Assembly: GCF_003337305.1 (NCBI RefSeq)
Contig: NZ_QPJO01000002.1
Coordinates: 310,001-374,000, forward strand
Length of the DNA: 64,000 bases
Direction of reading: 5' to 3'
From: Winogradskyella arenosi
GTDB taxonomy: Bacteria; Bacteroidota; Bacteroidia; Flavobacteriales; Flavobacteriaceae
Below the pieces are notes generated by a model. That model saw only the letters and a list, made by a program, of their open reading frames with translations, was not told the origin of the DNA and made no database searches. Below are positions 16,623-24,729 of the stretch, in pieces; positions within the stretch are counted from its first letter, which is position 1, and every line of letters starts with the position of its first letter. The translations under genes and the position numbers were made by a program.

Positions 16623-18842
16623 TTAAAAACGGTAACTTACTGTCCCTTTAAGAAATAACGGAGTTCCTGGTGTAAAATGGATTTCTTCAACAGATTGTGC
16701 TTCGTTTTGCAAACGAGATTCGGTGGCAAACTGCGTTTCATTCCACTCCACATCAAATAGGTTTTCTATGGCAATTCCGAAGGTGACATTATTAATGGTG
16801 TAATTCGCGTTAAAATCGGTCACCATATAGCCTTCAGCAACAATAGAATTGTCTTCATTAGCCGCTCTATCATCTAAATATCTAAAACGTAAACCTCCTG
16901 AAAAGCCTTTGTAATCATCCACAGCAAGACCTCCTACTAACGTGAAATCTGGCGCTAGAGGAATGTAATCTTCACCGTCTGCTTCTTCAATGCTTCTCGC
17001 ATGGGTGTAGGTTGCATCCGTATCTAAGAATAACCAATCGTTAAGTTGATAACGTAAGCCTAAATCCACACCTAAACGACGCGTTTTTCCGCTAGGCTCT
17101 ACAATTCCGGCATCGCCCACGTACACAAATTCTTGTTCTAAAAAGAGATACCATAATGCTGAGTTAACCACTAATTTTGGAAAGGGTTTCCAGATGGTTC
17201 CTAAATCTGCACCATGAGAGCGTGGTAAAATATCTTCTCCACCATTAGCCACTACAACTCTAGTGTCGTTGGAGTGAAATCCTAAGCCAGACTTAAGGTA
17301 TAACTGTAAATTATCTTGTACGGTATAGTAGAAATTTAATTTAGGACTTAATAAGGTTTTTGTTTCCGATAGGGTTTCATAATTTGTTTGTAAAGCATCG
17401 TTATACATAAATTTGAAATAATCGAAACGTAAGGCTGGGGCAATTTTAAATTTTCCAAAATCAAAAGTCGCATCTACAAAAGCATTAATATTAGTTTGGT
17501 TAATGTCACCAAACTGAATACGCTCTAAGGTGGTACTTCTGTTTAATGTTCTTGAAAGTTCTACATCGTCAGAGATGTCATGTCTTAAGCCTAAGCCAGA
17601 GGTCAGGATTAATTCCGTGTCTCCAAGATTGGTGTTATGGGTTATAGCGGTATTGACACCAAAGATATTTCGATCTTCTTTTTGAAAGATTTGATCACCA
17701 TTAACAGGGTCTTCTAAGAAAAAGGTGAAGTTTGAATAGAGTTCAAAAGCGTAATGCGAATAGAATGCATTAGTACTTATAGAGGTATGATCTGAAATGT
17801 ACTTATCAAAGCTAGCATTAAGATTGGTACGTTGGGTTTCACCGCCTTCGGTATCGTCAATCGCTCCAAATCTAGAAATATTACCGTTATCGACTTCACG
17901 TTGTGGAATTTGCCCTGAAGCGTCCCAACGGCTTGTAAAATGCGAAGCAGTTAAGGTTAACTTATCATTTTCTGGAGAAAAGTGAACGTATTTTCCGAAG
18001 AGGTTAAGACGGTTAAAATTTTGAGGCGATTCAAAAGGTCCATCGGTACTAATGTATTCTAAGGCAACATAAGCGTTTTGGTTCTTTGTGTCTTCTAGTA
18101 AATCGAATAAACCTACGGTTCTTAAGCTATTAAACTGTCCGACAGAGAATGAAATTTTACTAGTTTTTAGGTAATCTTTAGTGCTGAAATTTACATAACC
18201 TGCGGTGTTAAAATCACCTTCTTTAGCATAATAAGCCCCTTTTCCGAAGTCAATTTTATTGACCGTTTCTGGGATTACAAAATGCAGGTCACTGTAACCT
18301 TGCCCATGGGCGTGAGACACCATATTTACAGGCATCCCATCTACTGAAATAGAGACATCGGTACCGTGATCTATATCGAAGCCTCGTAAAAATAACTGTT
18401 CAGCTTTTCCGCCACCGGCGTGCTGACCTATAAATAAGCCAGGAACTTTCCTTAAGACTTCTTGTGAAGAATTCACCGGAGTGATGTCTAAATCTAATCG
18501 GGAAATCGTACTCACGGTATTTAACTCTTCAGAAATGAGCATCTCATCTAACTGAAACGCTTTTTCTTCTAAAACGATTTTAAGTGTTGCTACTGCTTCT
18601 AGTGTTATAAATTTTGTTTTGTAACCGAGCAACCCAATTCTTAAGGAATCACCTGGTTTAGTATGTTTAATTATAAATACGCCATTTTCTGAAGAATGCG
18701 CATGGCTTTCTGAGCTTTGGTTATAAATATAAGCGGCTTCTAAAGGTTGGTTAAGTTCATTGACGATAAGACCTTTCTGATTTTGGGCCTGCGTGACAAA
18801 TAGAAAACAACAGAGTGCAATAAGAATAAAATAATGTTTCAT
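16623..18842 (-). CDS. TonB-dependent receptor with His-rich plug
   Basis: 739 residues with a signal ending at TQAQ (about 20). A short carboxypeptidase-D-like beta domain follows (about 22-95), then the plug (about 115-230) and a C-terminal beta barrel ending in the expected aromatic residue (VSYRF). The plug contains RGFDIDHGTD (H159) and VSHAHGQGYSDLHF (H177, H179, H187). Such histidines suggest metal-related cargo, though this is an inference. It sits 20 bases behind a TPR lipoprotein gene and two DUF4331-type genes on the same strand, so it is probably the outer-membrane port of that cassette. Transport would be powered by TonB-ExbBD encoded elsewhere. Confidence 0.9.
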   Translation of the reverse strand: MKHYFILIALCCFLFVTQAQNQKGLIVNELNQPLEAAYIYNQSSESHAHSSENGVFIIKHTKPGDSLRIGLLGYKTKFITLEAVATLKIVLEEKAFQLDEMLISEELNTVSTISRLDLDITPVNSSQEVLRKVPGLFIGQHAGGGKAEQLFLRGFDIDHGTDVSISVDGMPVNMVSHAHGQGYSDLHFVIPETVNKIDFGKGAYYAKEGDFNTAGYVNFSTKDYLKTSKISFSVGQFNSLRTVGLFDLLEDTKNQNAYVALEYISTDGPFESPQNFNRLNLFGKYVHFSPENDKLTLTASHFTSRWDASGQIPQREVDNGNISRFGAIDDTEGGETQRTNLNASFDKYISDHTSISTNAFYSHYAFELYSNFTFFLEDPVNGDQIFQKEDRNIFGVNTAITHNTNLGDTELILTSGLGLRHDISDDVELSRTLNRSTTLERIQFGDINQTNINAFVDATFDFGKFKIAPALRFDYFKFMYNDALQTNYETLSETKTLLSPKLNFYYTVQDNLQLYLKSGLGFHSNDTRVVVANGGEDILPRSHGADLGTIWKPFPKLVVNSALWYLFLEQEFVYVGDAGIVEPSGKTRRLGVDLGLRYQLNDWLFLDTDATYTHARSIEEADGEDYIPLAPDFTLVGGLAVDDYKGFSGGLRFRYLDDRAANEDNSIVAEGYMVTDFNANYTINNVTFGIAIENLFDVEWNETQFATESRLQNEAQSVEEIHFTPGTPLFLKGTVSYRF

Positions 18843-18862
18843 GCTTGATTTTGAGGTGGTTA

Positions 18863-20140
18863 CTATAATTGATTGATTTTTTGTTTCATCAGCGGTCCTA
18901 ATTCATAGAGACTTGCTAATAATTCAGTCTTCAAAGGTAAGATTTTATCTGTGTTTCCGGAAGCTTTGTAGATTTCTGCAATGTGATATAATACGGCAGG
19001 TTCAAAGGTTTTTCCAACAACAAATTCATCCATAATAGCTTCCGCTTTAGCGACCTGTCCTTGTTTATAATAACTCCAAGCTAGTAAGTCGTAAGATTGG
19101 GGAGTGGCTCTGTTTTCTATTTCGCGTTTGGCTAATTCTAAAGCCCGATCAGGATTCTCTAAATCTTCAGAAAACAAGAGCACATTATATTTATTATACA
19201 TTTCGCCGTACAACTTATTGTCAATAGCAGCGAGGTAGTGGTTTAAGTGTTTGGTTTTTAGTGAATCGTTATGCTTATATTCGGCGATTTCAGCTTTAAA
19301 TAGGTCGTAATCTGGAGCGTTATAGTATGTGGTAATATGGTTGAGAATTCTTAGGGCCTCATCAGGGTTATTATCATTAGCATAAGCGATCCAAGCAATG
19401 CCTTTTTTTGCATAGGCATTATTGGGGTCTAAGGCCAAAGCTTTTAAGTAATAGGTGTACGATTTGTTAATATTTCCGGCATGCCCGTAAAAGTCCGCGC
19501 TATTGGTATACGACCAGAGTTTAAGGTTTTTTAAATTTGAAGCTTCTGCAATAGCGGTTGCTTCTTCCATATGTTCTATGGCTGTGTCAAGGTTGCCCTT
19601 GTGATCTTCTAGTTTAGACAAACGGAGAAGGTAATCAAAGCTTGCCTCGTTTTTTATGTCGTTAAGGTAGGCTTCGGCGTAGATATAATTTCCTAATTCT
19701 AAATGCACATCAAAAAGCATTTTCTTAGTGCTATTTAATTTTTCGCCATTTTTTTCGGCTTGTTTTAATAAGACTAAGGCCTCCTTAAAACGATGTTGCG
19801 AAATATAATTACTGGCGATTTGTCTTAAAAGTCCGGCGTCCGAATCTTTAACTATAGCCTTAGCTTTGAGCAGGTCATTTTCAGCATCAATTAGATAGTT
19901 AATGTTTCCGGTGCTATTAAACACCTTGGTTTTGGCTTGGGCTCTACTGATAAAATAGGCATAAGGGCTACTGCTATTTTTAATTTTTAGGGTCCAAAAA
20001 TCAATATCGTCTTGAAGGTCTTCAGCAGTTATAGCCGTGTTGAGGTAGGTGTTATAATCTGAGGATTTGGCGACCGTTTTTGAATCACAGCTCCATAAAG
20101 AAGCAATTATGAATAGGGGAAGGATATGTTTAAGTTGCAT
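18863..20140 (-). CDS. TPR-repeat lipoprotein of the DUF4331 cassette
   Basis: 425 residues. The lipoprotein signal MQLKHILPLFIIASLWSC has its Cys at 18. The remainder is almost wholly helical, with several tetratricopeptide-like 34-residue units (for instance AYAKKGIAWIAYANDNNPDEALRI broken into helix pairs around residues 240-265, and further units near 120-230 and 340-420). TPR proteins mediate protein-protein contacts; here it may scaffold DUF4331 proteins or the receptor in the periplasm. It lies 20 bases upstream of the TonB receptor and 99 bases downstream of the DUF4331 second part, with a hairpin in between. Confidence 0.82.
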   Translation of the reverse strand: MQLKHILPLFIIASLWSCDSKTVAKSSDYNTYLNTAITAEDLQDDIDFWTLKIKNSSSPYAYFISRAQAKTKVFNSTGNINYLIDAENDLLKAKAIVKDSDAGLLRQIASNYISQHRFKEALVLLKQAEKNGEKLNSTKKMLFDVHLELGNYIYAEAYLNDIKNEASFDYLLRLSKLEDHKGNLDTAIEHMEEATAIAEASNLKNLKLWSYTNSADFYGHAGNINKSYTYYLKALALDPNNAYAKKGIAWIAYANDNNPDEALRILNHITTYYNAPDYDLFKAEIAEYKHNDSLKTKHLNHYLAAIDNKLYGEMYNKYNVLLFSEDLENPDRALELAKREIENRATPQSYDLLAWSYYKQGQVAKAEAIMDEFVVGKTFEPAVLYHIAEIYKASGNTDKILPLKTELLASLYELGPLMKQKINQL

Positions 20141-20190
20141 AATAGTTGTTTTTTGAGTTGCTGTTTTGATGTGGTTTTTAATTAGAAATA

Positions 20191-20224
20191 AGCTAAAATG
20201 AGAAAGTAAAATCTCATTTTAGCT
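20191..20224 (-). terminator. 13-bp perfect inverted repeat between DUF4331 and TPR genes
   Basis: AGCTAAAATGAGA (20191-20203) and TCTCATTTTAGCT (20212-20224) form a perfect stem with an 8-base loop. On the minus strand the following bases are only moderately U-rich. It could be an attenuator or processing site that lowers TPR/receptor expression relative to the DUF4331 genes. Confidence 0.55.
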
Positions 20225-20239
20225 TTTGTATTTAAAGAT

Positions 20240-20815
20240 TTACCAAGGCGAAGCGAGGTAAGGGAAAGACGTTAAAAACGTTTTGTCGTTAGCGGCAACA
20301 TTATCGCTTGTTAACCCTGGGTATTCTGGGTTGGTTAAACCATCTTCACCACCAAAAATTAAGATTAACTCCACGTCAATAACATCGTCGGTAAGGTTTC
20401 TACCAGTTAGGATATTAGTACCATCAAAAAAGGTGGTTGGAGCATCTAAGGATACCGTGAGAACATCAGTAGCTAAAACGCCTGTAAATTGTTCGGCTGT
20501 AAATCCTAAAGCATTGGCATCTTCTGGTGAGGCTGGATCGTAAGCAGGACTCAAGGCTTCTAATTTAGCTTGAAATGCAGCTTGAAATGCAGCTCCCATT
20601 TCAGAAGGAACGGTCGTGTTAAACGTATCTTTCATACCGTCGTTTACAAAGACCGTATTAATCGCTGGTCTACCCATTTGATCTTCTTGCATGTAAGTTC
20701 CAGAGAAATTAATTTCTGTTGGTGCAGTTGTATTGTCGTCATCGTCGCTACAGTTTACGGCTACTAAAGAGACTGCAATGGCAAGGCTTAATAATTTTAT
20801 CGTATTGAATTTCAT
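20240..20815 (-). CDS. DUF4331-family lipoprotein, C-terminal-half type
   Basis: 191 residues. The signal is a lipoprotein type with Cys at residue 22 (AVNC), followed by an acidic SDDDD stretch. The domain opens QEDQMGRPAINTVFVNDGMKDTFN, which I recognise as the part that normally follows mid-way in single-chain DUF4331 proteins, and ends FLTSFPYLASPW. The upstream gene encodes what looks like the other half. The split does not look like a recent frameshift, because each half has its own signal peptide and 93 bases separate them. Function of DUF4331 is not established. A surface or periplasmic partner of the TonB receptor is plausible. Confidence 0.75.
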   Translation of the reverse strand: MKFNTIKLLSLAIAVSLVAVNCSDDDDNTTAPTEINFSGTYMQEDQMGRPAINTVFVNDGMKDTFNTTVPSEMGAAFQAAFQAKLEALSPAYDPASPEDANALGFTAEQFTGVLATDVLTVSLDAPTTFFDGTNILTGRNLTDDVIDVELILIFGGEDGLTNPEYPGLTSDNVAANDKTFLTSFPYLASPW

Positions 20816-20908
20816 AATTGTATATTTTTAAATGTGTTTATAGTGCTTTATCGTCTAAGGATAAGATTCACTTTTTAAAGTGATTTCTTAGTGGAAAGCC
20901 AATGGGGT

Positions 20909-21565
20909 TTATTGTTTTCTTTTAGATTCTACCCAAGTTTTAATGGTACCTGAACCGCCAATCATTGATTTTGGAACTTCTACCACAACAGACAATACGT
21001 TGGTTCCGGCAAAAGTATCATCTCCAGGATTGTTAAAGCCTGAAGCATTTCCAGCGATGATTTCTGTGTAGGTGTTAAAATCGAAAAAGAAAGGATCATC
21101 TCTAGGGCCTGCGAAAAACTTCATACCCCCAAATTCTTCAACAATTGCTGACGCTCCGTAGCTGGTAATATCTACAACAGCAGCATTTGATGAGGTTGAA
21201 ACAATAGTACTATTAAGTCCAGTTTGCGCTGGTGCTGTTGGTCCAAAGAAATACATTTTACCATCTCTTGGTGTGGCTTGGATCACTAAATCTTCAACAT
21301 TGTCATCATCGGTATCAATATTAAATTCCAATAAAACGTTTTCATCAAACGTAGCACTGCTTGTCGCGTTAGGTGTTAGTAAACCTTGCACATTAGCTAT
21401 TAATACTAAATTGGAAGTTTCTTCACCTCTAAAGGCATAAAAGTCGGTAATGTCACTTGTTCCACCTTGAACGGCAGGAGCATCTATATGATCTGCTGCG
21501 ATGGCTACAAATGTGGCGATACTCAATACCGCTGTGGCGATTAAAATTTTTGTTTTTTTCATCAT
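20909..21565 (-). CDS. DUF4331-family secreted protein, N-terminal-half type
   Basis: 218 residues. A classical signal peptide ends near AIAA (residue 24), giving a mature N-terminus DHIDAP. The family hallmark AADHIDAP...DITDFYAF is clear. The next region is beta-rich, with VLLEFNIDTDDDNVEDLVIQ and FFAGPRDDPFFFD (about residues 75-155), and the protein ends WVESKRKQ. Single-chain DUF4331 proteins are about twice as long, so this gene together with the next one makes one family unit. It is the first gene of a four-gene minus-strand cassette. An alternative start is the second Met. The role is unknown. Confidence 0.8.
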   Translation of the reverse strand: MMKKTKILIATAVLSIATFVAIAADHIDAPAVQGGTSDITDFYAFRGEETSNLVLIANVQGLLTPNATSSATFDENVLLEFNIDTDDDNVEDLVIQATPRDGKMYFFGPTAPAQTGLNSTIVSTSSNAAVVDITSYGASAIVEEFGGMKFFAGPRDDPFFFDFNTYTEIIAGNASGFNNPGDDTFAGTNVLSVVVEVPKSMIGGSGTIKTWVESKRKQ

Positions 21566-21684
21566 TTTTGAGATTTAGTTAATTATTTATTTTTGTCTCT
21601 GCACTACCTACGCAAAAATGTAAATGCCGGTTTTGTTAAAATTTTGTTAATGAAAAAAACATGGGCTATTTCGTTATAATGAAT

Positions 21685-21692
21685 TAACTTTG
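21685..21692 (+). promoter_or_regulatory. -7 box for the LETM1-related gene
   Basis: TAACTTTG matches TAnnTTTG and lies 20 bases before the ATG at 21713. No clear -33 TTG at the usual spacing. Confidence 0.4.
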
Positions 21693-21712
21693 AATTCTAT
21701 AAACTGGATGTT

Positions 21713-22888
21713 ATGAACCCATCAGCAAATGGCTGGATAAAGAAATTACTTAATGAGGTGTCTGAAACCATGTATTCTGAGACCGAGGATAAGGTGTTCT
21801 ATGGGGACTTAAAACAAGCAGGATTTATTTACGGAAGCAATATTAAAATTGTATTAAATATTGTGAAACCCTTTGATCTCAGTGAGGAGGAGCGTTGTAA
21901 AATTAATCTGTTATTAACCTTTTATTTTGTTTTCAGTAAGGCGCGAACAGATGAAGGTTTTACCGAAAGTCTTATACGGTATTACAAAACTATTAGTGAT
22001 CAGAAACGGTCGTTTTTTGAAGATTTATTTAGTGACAAATCGCCCGATAGTTTGCTTGAAAAAATCATTCATAAGCGCATTCATATTGATGATAATTTTA
22101 TTTCAAAAAGTTTTAATTATTTCTTAATTAATGCCCTTTTGTTTGTTGATGTATTAGGTTATCAACGTTTTTTAAAAGAACCGAATGCGATTAGATCTTA
22201 TGTGACGCGTTTAGAATTTGCTCTAGAAACGATTGTATTTTCGGTTATTGAAAATAAGTCTGAAAAATCGGAATATGATAATAACCTTATTCGTTTATTT
22301 GAAAGTTCTATAAGGCATAAAAATGCTGAAGTTTTAAATTACAAGGATGCTATTGCTAGTATTTATACGCCTTTAGAAAAGTTATATGTTGTAGACTTGG
22401 TCTGTATGGCTTCATGGACGGATAAAGTTATTGATGATGAAGAACAGGCCTTTTTAAAACAACTAAAAGCCGATTTAAATATAGATGCTAGCATTATTTT
22501 AAAATCTATTACAGATATCAATCTGTTTTATGATGAACATAAGCATGAAGTAGCCTTTTTAAGTTCTAAAAATTTAGCTCAAAGTTTTTATGATAACAGT
22601 ACTAAGGTGGTGGCTAAATTAATACATCGCAATAGTAAACGCTTAATTAAGGAGTTGTCTGAGAGTAAAGAAGCCCTGTATTTACTGACACAGTCTACTC
22701 AACGAAACCTCACAGACGAAGAGCAAAAAAAAATACAAACCCAACTTATGGATATCTTTAAGTCTATACCGAGTTTGGCCATTTTTATGTTGCCCGGAGG
22801 GATGTTATTGCTGCCTTTATTTATAAAATTTATTCCTAAATTATTGCCTTCGGCCTTTGATGATAATCGCATTGAGGATAAGCCATAA
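21713..22888 (+). CDS. LETM1-related protein
   Basis: 391 residues. It has no signal peptide and is mostly helical. The last 50 residues contain a hydrophobic stretch, FKSIPSLAIFMLPGGMLLLPLFIKFIPKLLPSAF, here quoted in parts, that is the signature of LETM1-like domains (bases 22750-22850). A middle region around residues 215-265 (VDLVCMASWTDKVIDDEEQ) resembles TerB-type helical bundles. Bacterial members are often labelled LETM1-related biofilm-associated proteins, on thin evidence. The gene converges on the LytTR regulator gene with one base between the stop codons, so the transcripts probably overlap. Confidence 0.75.
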   Translation: MNPSANGWIKKLLNEVSETMYSETEDKVFYGDLKQAGFIYGSNIKIVLNIVKPFDLSEEERCKINLLLTFYFVFSKARTDEGFTESLIRYYKTISDQKRSFFEDLFSDKSPDSLLEKIIHKRIHIDDNFISKSFNYFLINALLFVDVLGYQRFLKEPNAIRSYVTRLEFALETIVFSVIENKSEKSEYDNNLIRLFESSIRHKNAEVLNYKDAIASIYTPLEKLYVVDLVCMASWTDKVIDDEEQAFLKQLKADLNIDASIILKSITDINLFYDEHKHEVAFLSSKNLAQSFYDNSTKVVAKLIHRNSKRLIKELSESKEALYLLTQSTQRNLTDEEQKKIQTQLMDIFKSIPSLAIFMLPGGMLLLPLFIKFIPKLLPSAFDDNRIEDKP

Positions 22889-22889
22889 T

Positions 22890-23645
22890 CTATTCTAACC
22901 AATTTTTAAAATCCTTAACACGTTCTCGGGCTACAATGATCTCTTGGTCTTTATAGTGCTGCAATTTAATTTGTAGTCTAGAGTTGGTGTAGCTTATAAT
23001 ATCTTTTATCGCATTGATATTAATATAGAATTTACGACTGGTTCTAAAGAAAATATCGGGTTCTAAGTCGTTTTCTAATTGATCTAAAGTCGTATCTAAG
23101 AGGTAATTTCTGCCTGTATTGGTGTAGGCGTAGGTCCCTTTATTTTCGCTGTAGATACATTCTATATCTTCAATATTAATAAGTTTTAAATGTTGCCCGA
23201 CTTTAACCGAGAACCGTTTTTTATAATCGCGTTCAATGGGGTTGACCAATAGGTTTTTAATATCGTTAAAGTCAAGGGTTACGGCTTGTTTTTTCGGTAA
23301 TCTTACGCTGTATTTTTCAACCGCTTGGGCTAAATCATCATCATCTATAGGTTTTAGTAAATAGTCAATACTATTCAGTTTGAAGGCTTTTAGAGCATAT
23401 TCATCATAAGCCGTGGTAAAAATTACTGCCGATTTAATTTCTACGGCTTCAAAGATTTCAAAAGATAAACCGTCACTGAGCTGTATGTCTAAAAATATCA
23501 AGTCGGGATGCGGGTTATTGTTAAACCAATCTATAGCTTCTTCAACAGAATGCAATAGCGTTTCTGCATGAATTTCTAAGCTGTTTAATTGACGCTGTAA
23601 ACGTCTAGCTGATGGTTTTTCGTCTTCAATAATAATTACATTCAT
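22890..23645 (-). CDS. LytTR-family response regulator
   Basis: 251 residues. The receiver domain (about 1-118) has IIEDE (acidic pocket), the phospho-acceptor Asp at 53 (FLDIQL), a Thr in FTTAYDEYA and a Lys in LLKPI. The LytTR DNA-binding domain occupies about 148-250 (RFSVKVGQHLKLINIEDIECIYSENKG in pieces, FYININAIKDI). Such regulators are phosphorylated by LytS-type kinases, which is encoded four genes upstream on the same strand. It is the last gene of the 2TM operon and lies 46 bases behind the nearest 2TM gene. Target genes cannot be read here. Confidence 0.95.
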   Translation of the reverse strand: MNVIIIEDEKPSARRLQRQLNSLEIHAETLLHSVEEAIDWFNNNPHPDLIFLDIQLSDGLSFEIFEAVEIKSAVIFTTAYDEYALKAFKLNSIDYLLKPIDDDDLAQAVEKYSVRLPKKQAVTLDFNDIKNLLVNPIERDYKKRFSVKVGQHLKLINIEDIECIYSENKGTYAYTNTGRNYLLDTTLDQLENDLEPDIFFRTSRKFYININAIKDIISYTNSRLQIKLQHYKDQEIIVARERVKDFKNWLE

Positions 23646-23691
23646 AAGATTTTGCTGTAGTTTTAAACAATGTGCTTCATTAAGGGGGGCA

Positions 23692-24006
23692 TTATTCCCA
23701 AAAGGTGTGTTCTTCTTTTTCTTGCTCCAAATACTGTTCTCTTTTGCGATCTTCCCAATTTTTTTTAAAAATAGAACGTTTTTTAAAAACAGTTAAGCCG
23801 TGAACAATAATAAAAACGGTCCACGCCACCATAACGCTGAGGTTAAGGCTGATAATATTATTTTTATAAGGACCTGCTACAATGTACAAATTGTATAAAA
23901 GTAGTCCTATTACAATACAATATCCAATGAGGTGAATATAAAATATTTTAACTTTACGAAGCTGTGCTTTTGCTTTTTCAAGTTTATCTTGATCCTGAGT
24001 TGACAT
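23692..24006 (-). CDS. 2TM-domain protein 1
   Basis: 104 residues. After a charged helix (KLEKAKAQLRKVKIFYIHL) two hydrophobic helices follow, at about residues 24-45 and 55-75. The end motif FKKNWEDRKREQYLEQEKE is shared with the other three copies in this operon. I recognise the family as the 2TM domain (PF13239). Members are small, found mainly in Bacteroidota, and typically sit beside LytS/LytR genes. No enzymatic residues are visible. A membrane sensor or a modulator of the kinase are both possible. Confidence 0.9.
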   Translation of the reverse strand: MSTQDQDKLEKAKAQLRKVKIFYIHLIGYCIVIGLLLYNLYIVAGPYKNNIISLNLSVMVAWTVFIIVHGLTVFKKRSIFKKNWEDRKREQYLEQEKEEHTFWE

Positions 24007-24045
24007 GCTGTTTTAATTTAAGGTGTTCACTGTTGATTGGCGAGA

Positions 24046-24390
24046 TTATTCCCAATGTTGCTCTTCATTCTTCATATACTTTTCGATTTTACTTTTTTCC
24101 CAATTTTTTCCGAATAAGAAATCGGAACCAAAAACCCCCAAGAAATGAAAAAGAAGACCAATTCCCCAGAAAAACGCTGTGGCGTAGGTGCCAAAAGTGC
24201 TAAACCCTTCACTCGAGTTTATACCAATCAGTACAATTAAAAAGATGTTCACAACAACATAGCTTACGGCGTGCCAGTAAAAACCAACGATAGCATCTAC
24301 TTTTTTCTTCGCCCTTAAATAGGCTTCCTCTTTTTTGAAGTCGGTATTCGTTTTCGGGTTGTCATACGGTTCTATAGAATATTTTTTCAT
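24046..24390 (-). CDS. 2TM-domain protein 2
   Basis: 114 residues with the same layout: a charged helix with EEAYLRAKKKVDAIVGFYWHA, two membrane helices, and the end FGKNWEKSKIEKYMKNEEQHWE. It differs from copy 1 in having the aromatic-rich FGVFGSDFLFGKNW before the tail. It lies 39 bases upstream of copy 1 and 11 bases behind copy 3. This is probably a diverged tandem duplicate; the copies are too divergent at DNA level to see direct repeats by eye. Confidence 0.9.
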   Translation of the reverse strand: MKKYSIEPYDNPKTNTDFKKEEAYLRAKKKVDAIVGFYWHAVSYVVVNIFLIVLIGINSSEGFSTFGTYATAFFWGIGLLFHFLGVFGSDFLFGKNWEKSKIEKYMKNEEQHWE

Positions 24391-24401
24391 AAGACTAGAA
24401 T

Positions 24402-24722
24402 TTAAGGGTTTTGTAATTCATCTTTCATGAACTCTTCAATTTTTTTAGCTCTCCATTCGGCGCCAAAGAACACAAGGATTTCAAACGCAGATAGGGCATG
24501 GAGTACAAGAGCTACACCCCAAACCATCCAAGTAATGAGTGTTGAAAAATCTATTAAAGCTTCCCAAAAAGTTTCACCGTTGTTCAGGTTATTTATGATT
24601 TTTACGGCAGAAATAACGGTGTTTATCACAACAAAAACACAGAGGTGGGTGTAGAAATCTTTTAATTTTTCCACTTTAGATTTTGCTCTTTGATACGCGT
24701 TGTTAGAATAATGTGGTTTCAT
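24402..24722 (-). CDS. 2TM-domain protein 3
   Basis: 106 residues from ATG at 24722. The frame is open up to 24821, but that part overlaps the kinase gene and lacks family similarity, and the ATG at 24722 fits the pattern of the paralogues (NNAYQRAKSKVEKLKDFYTHL). Two membrane helices follow and the end is FFGAEWRAKKIEEFMKDE. It starts 7 bases after the kinase stop codon, so co-translation is likely. The C-terminal motif W-x-x-x-K-I-E-E-[YF]-M is nearly identical to the one fused to the kinase. Confidence 0.9.
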   Translation of the reverse strand: MKPHYSNNAYQRAKSKVEKLKDFYTHLCVFVVINTVISAVKIINNLNNGETFWEALIDFSTLITWMVWGVALVLHALSAFEILVFFGAEWRAKKIEEFMKDELQNP

Positions 24723-24729
24723 CGTTTTA

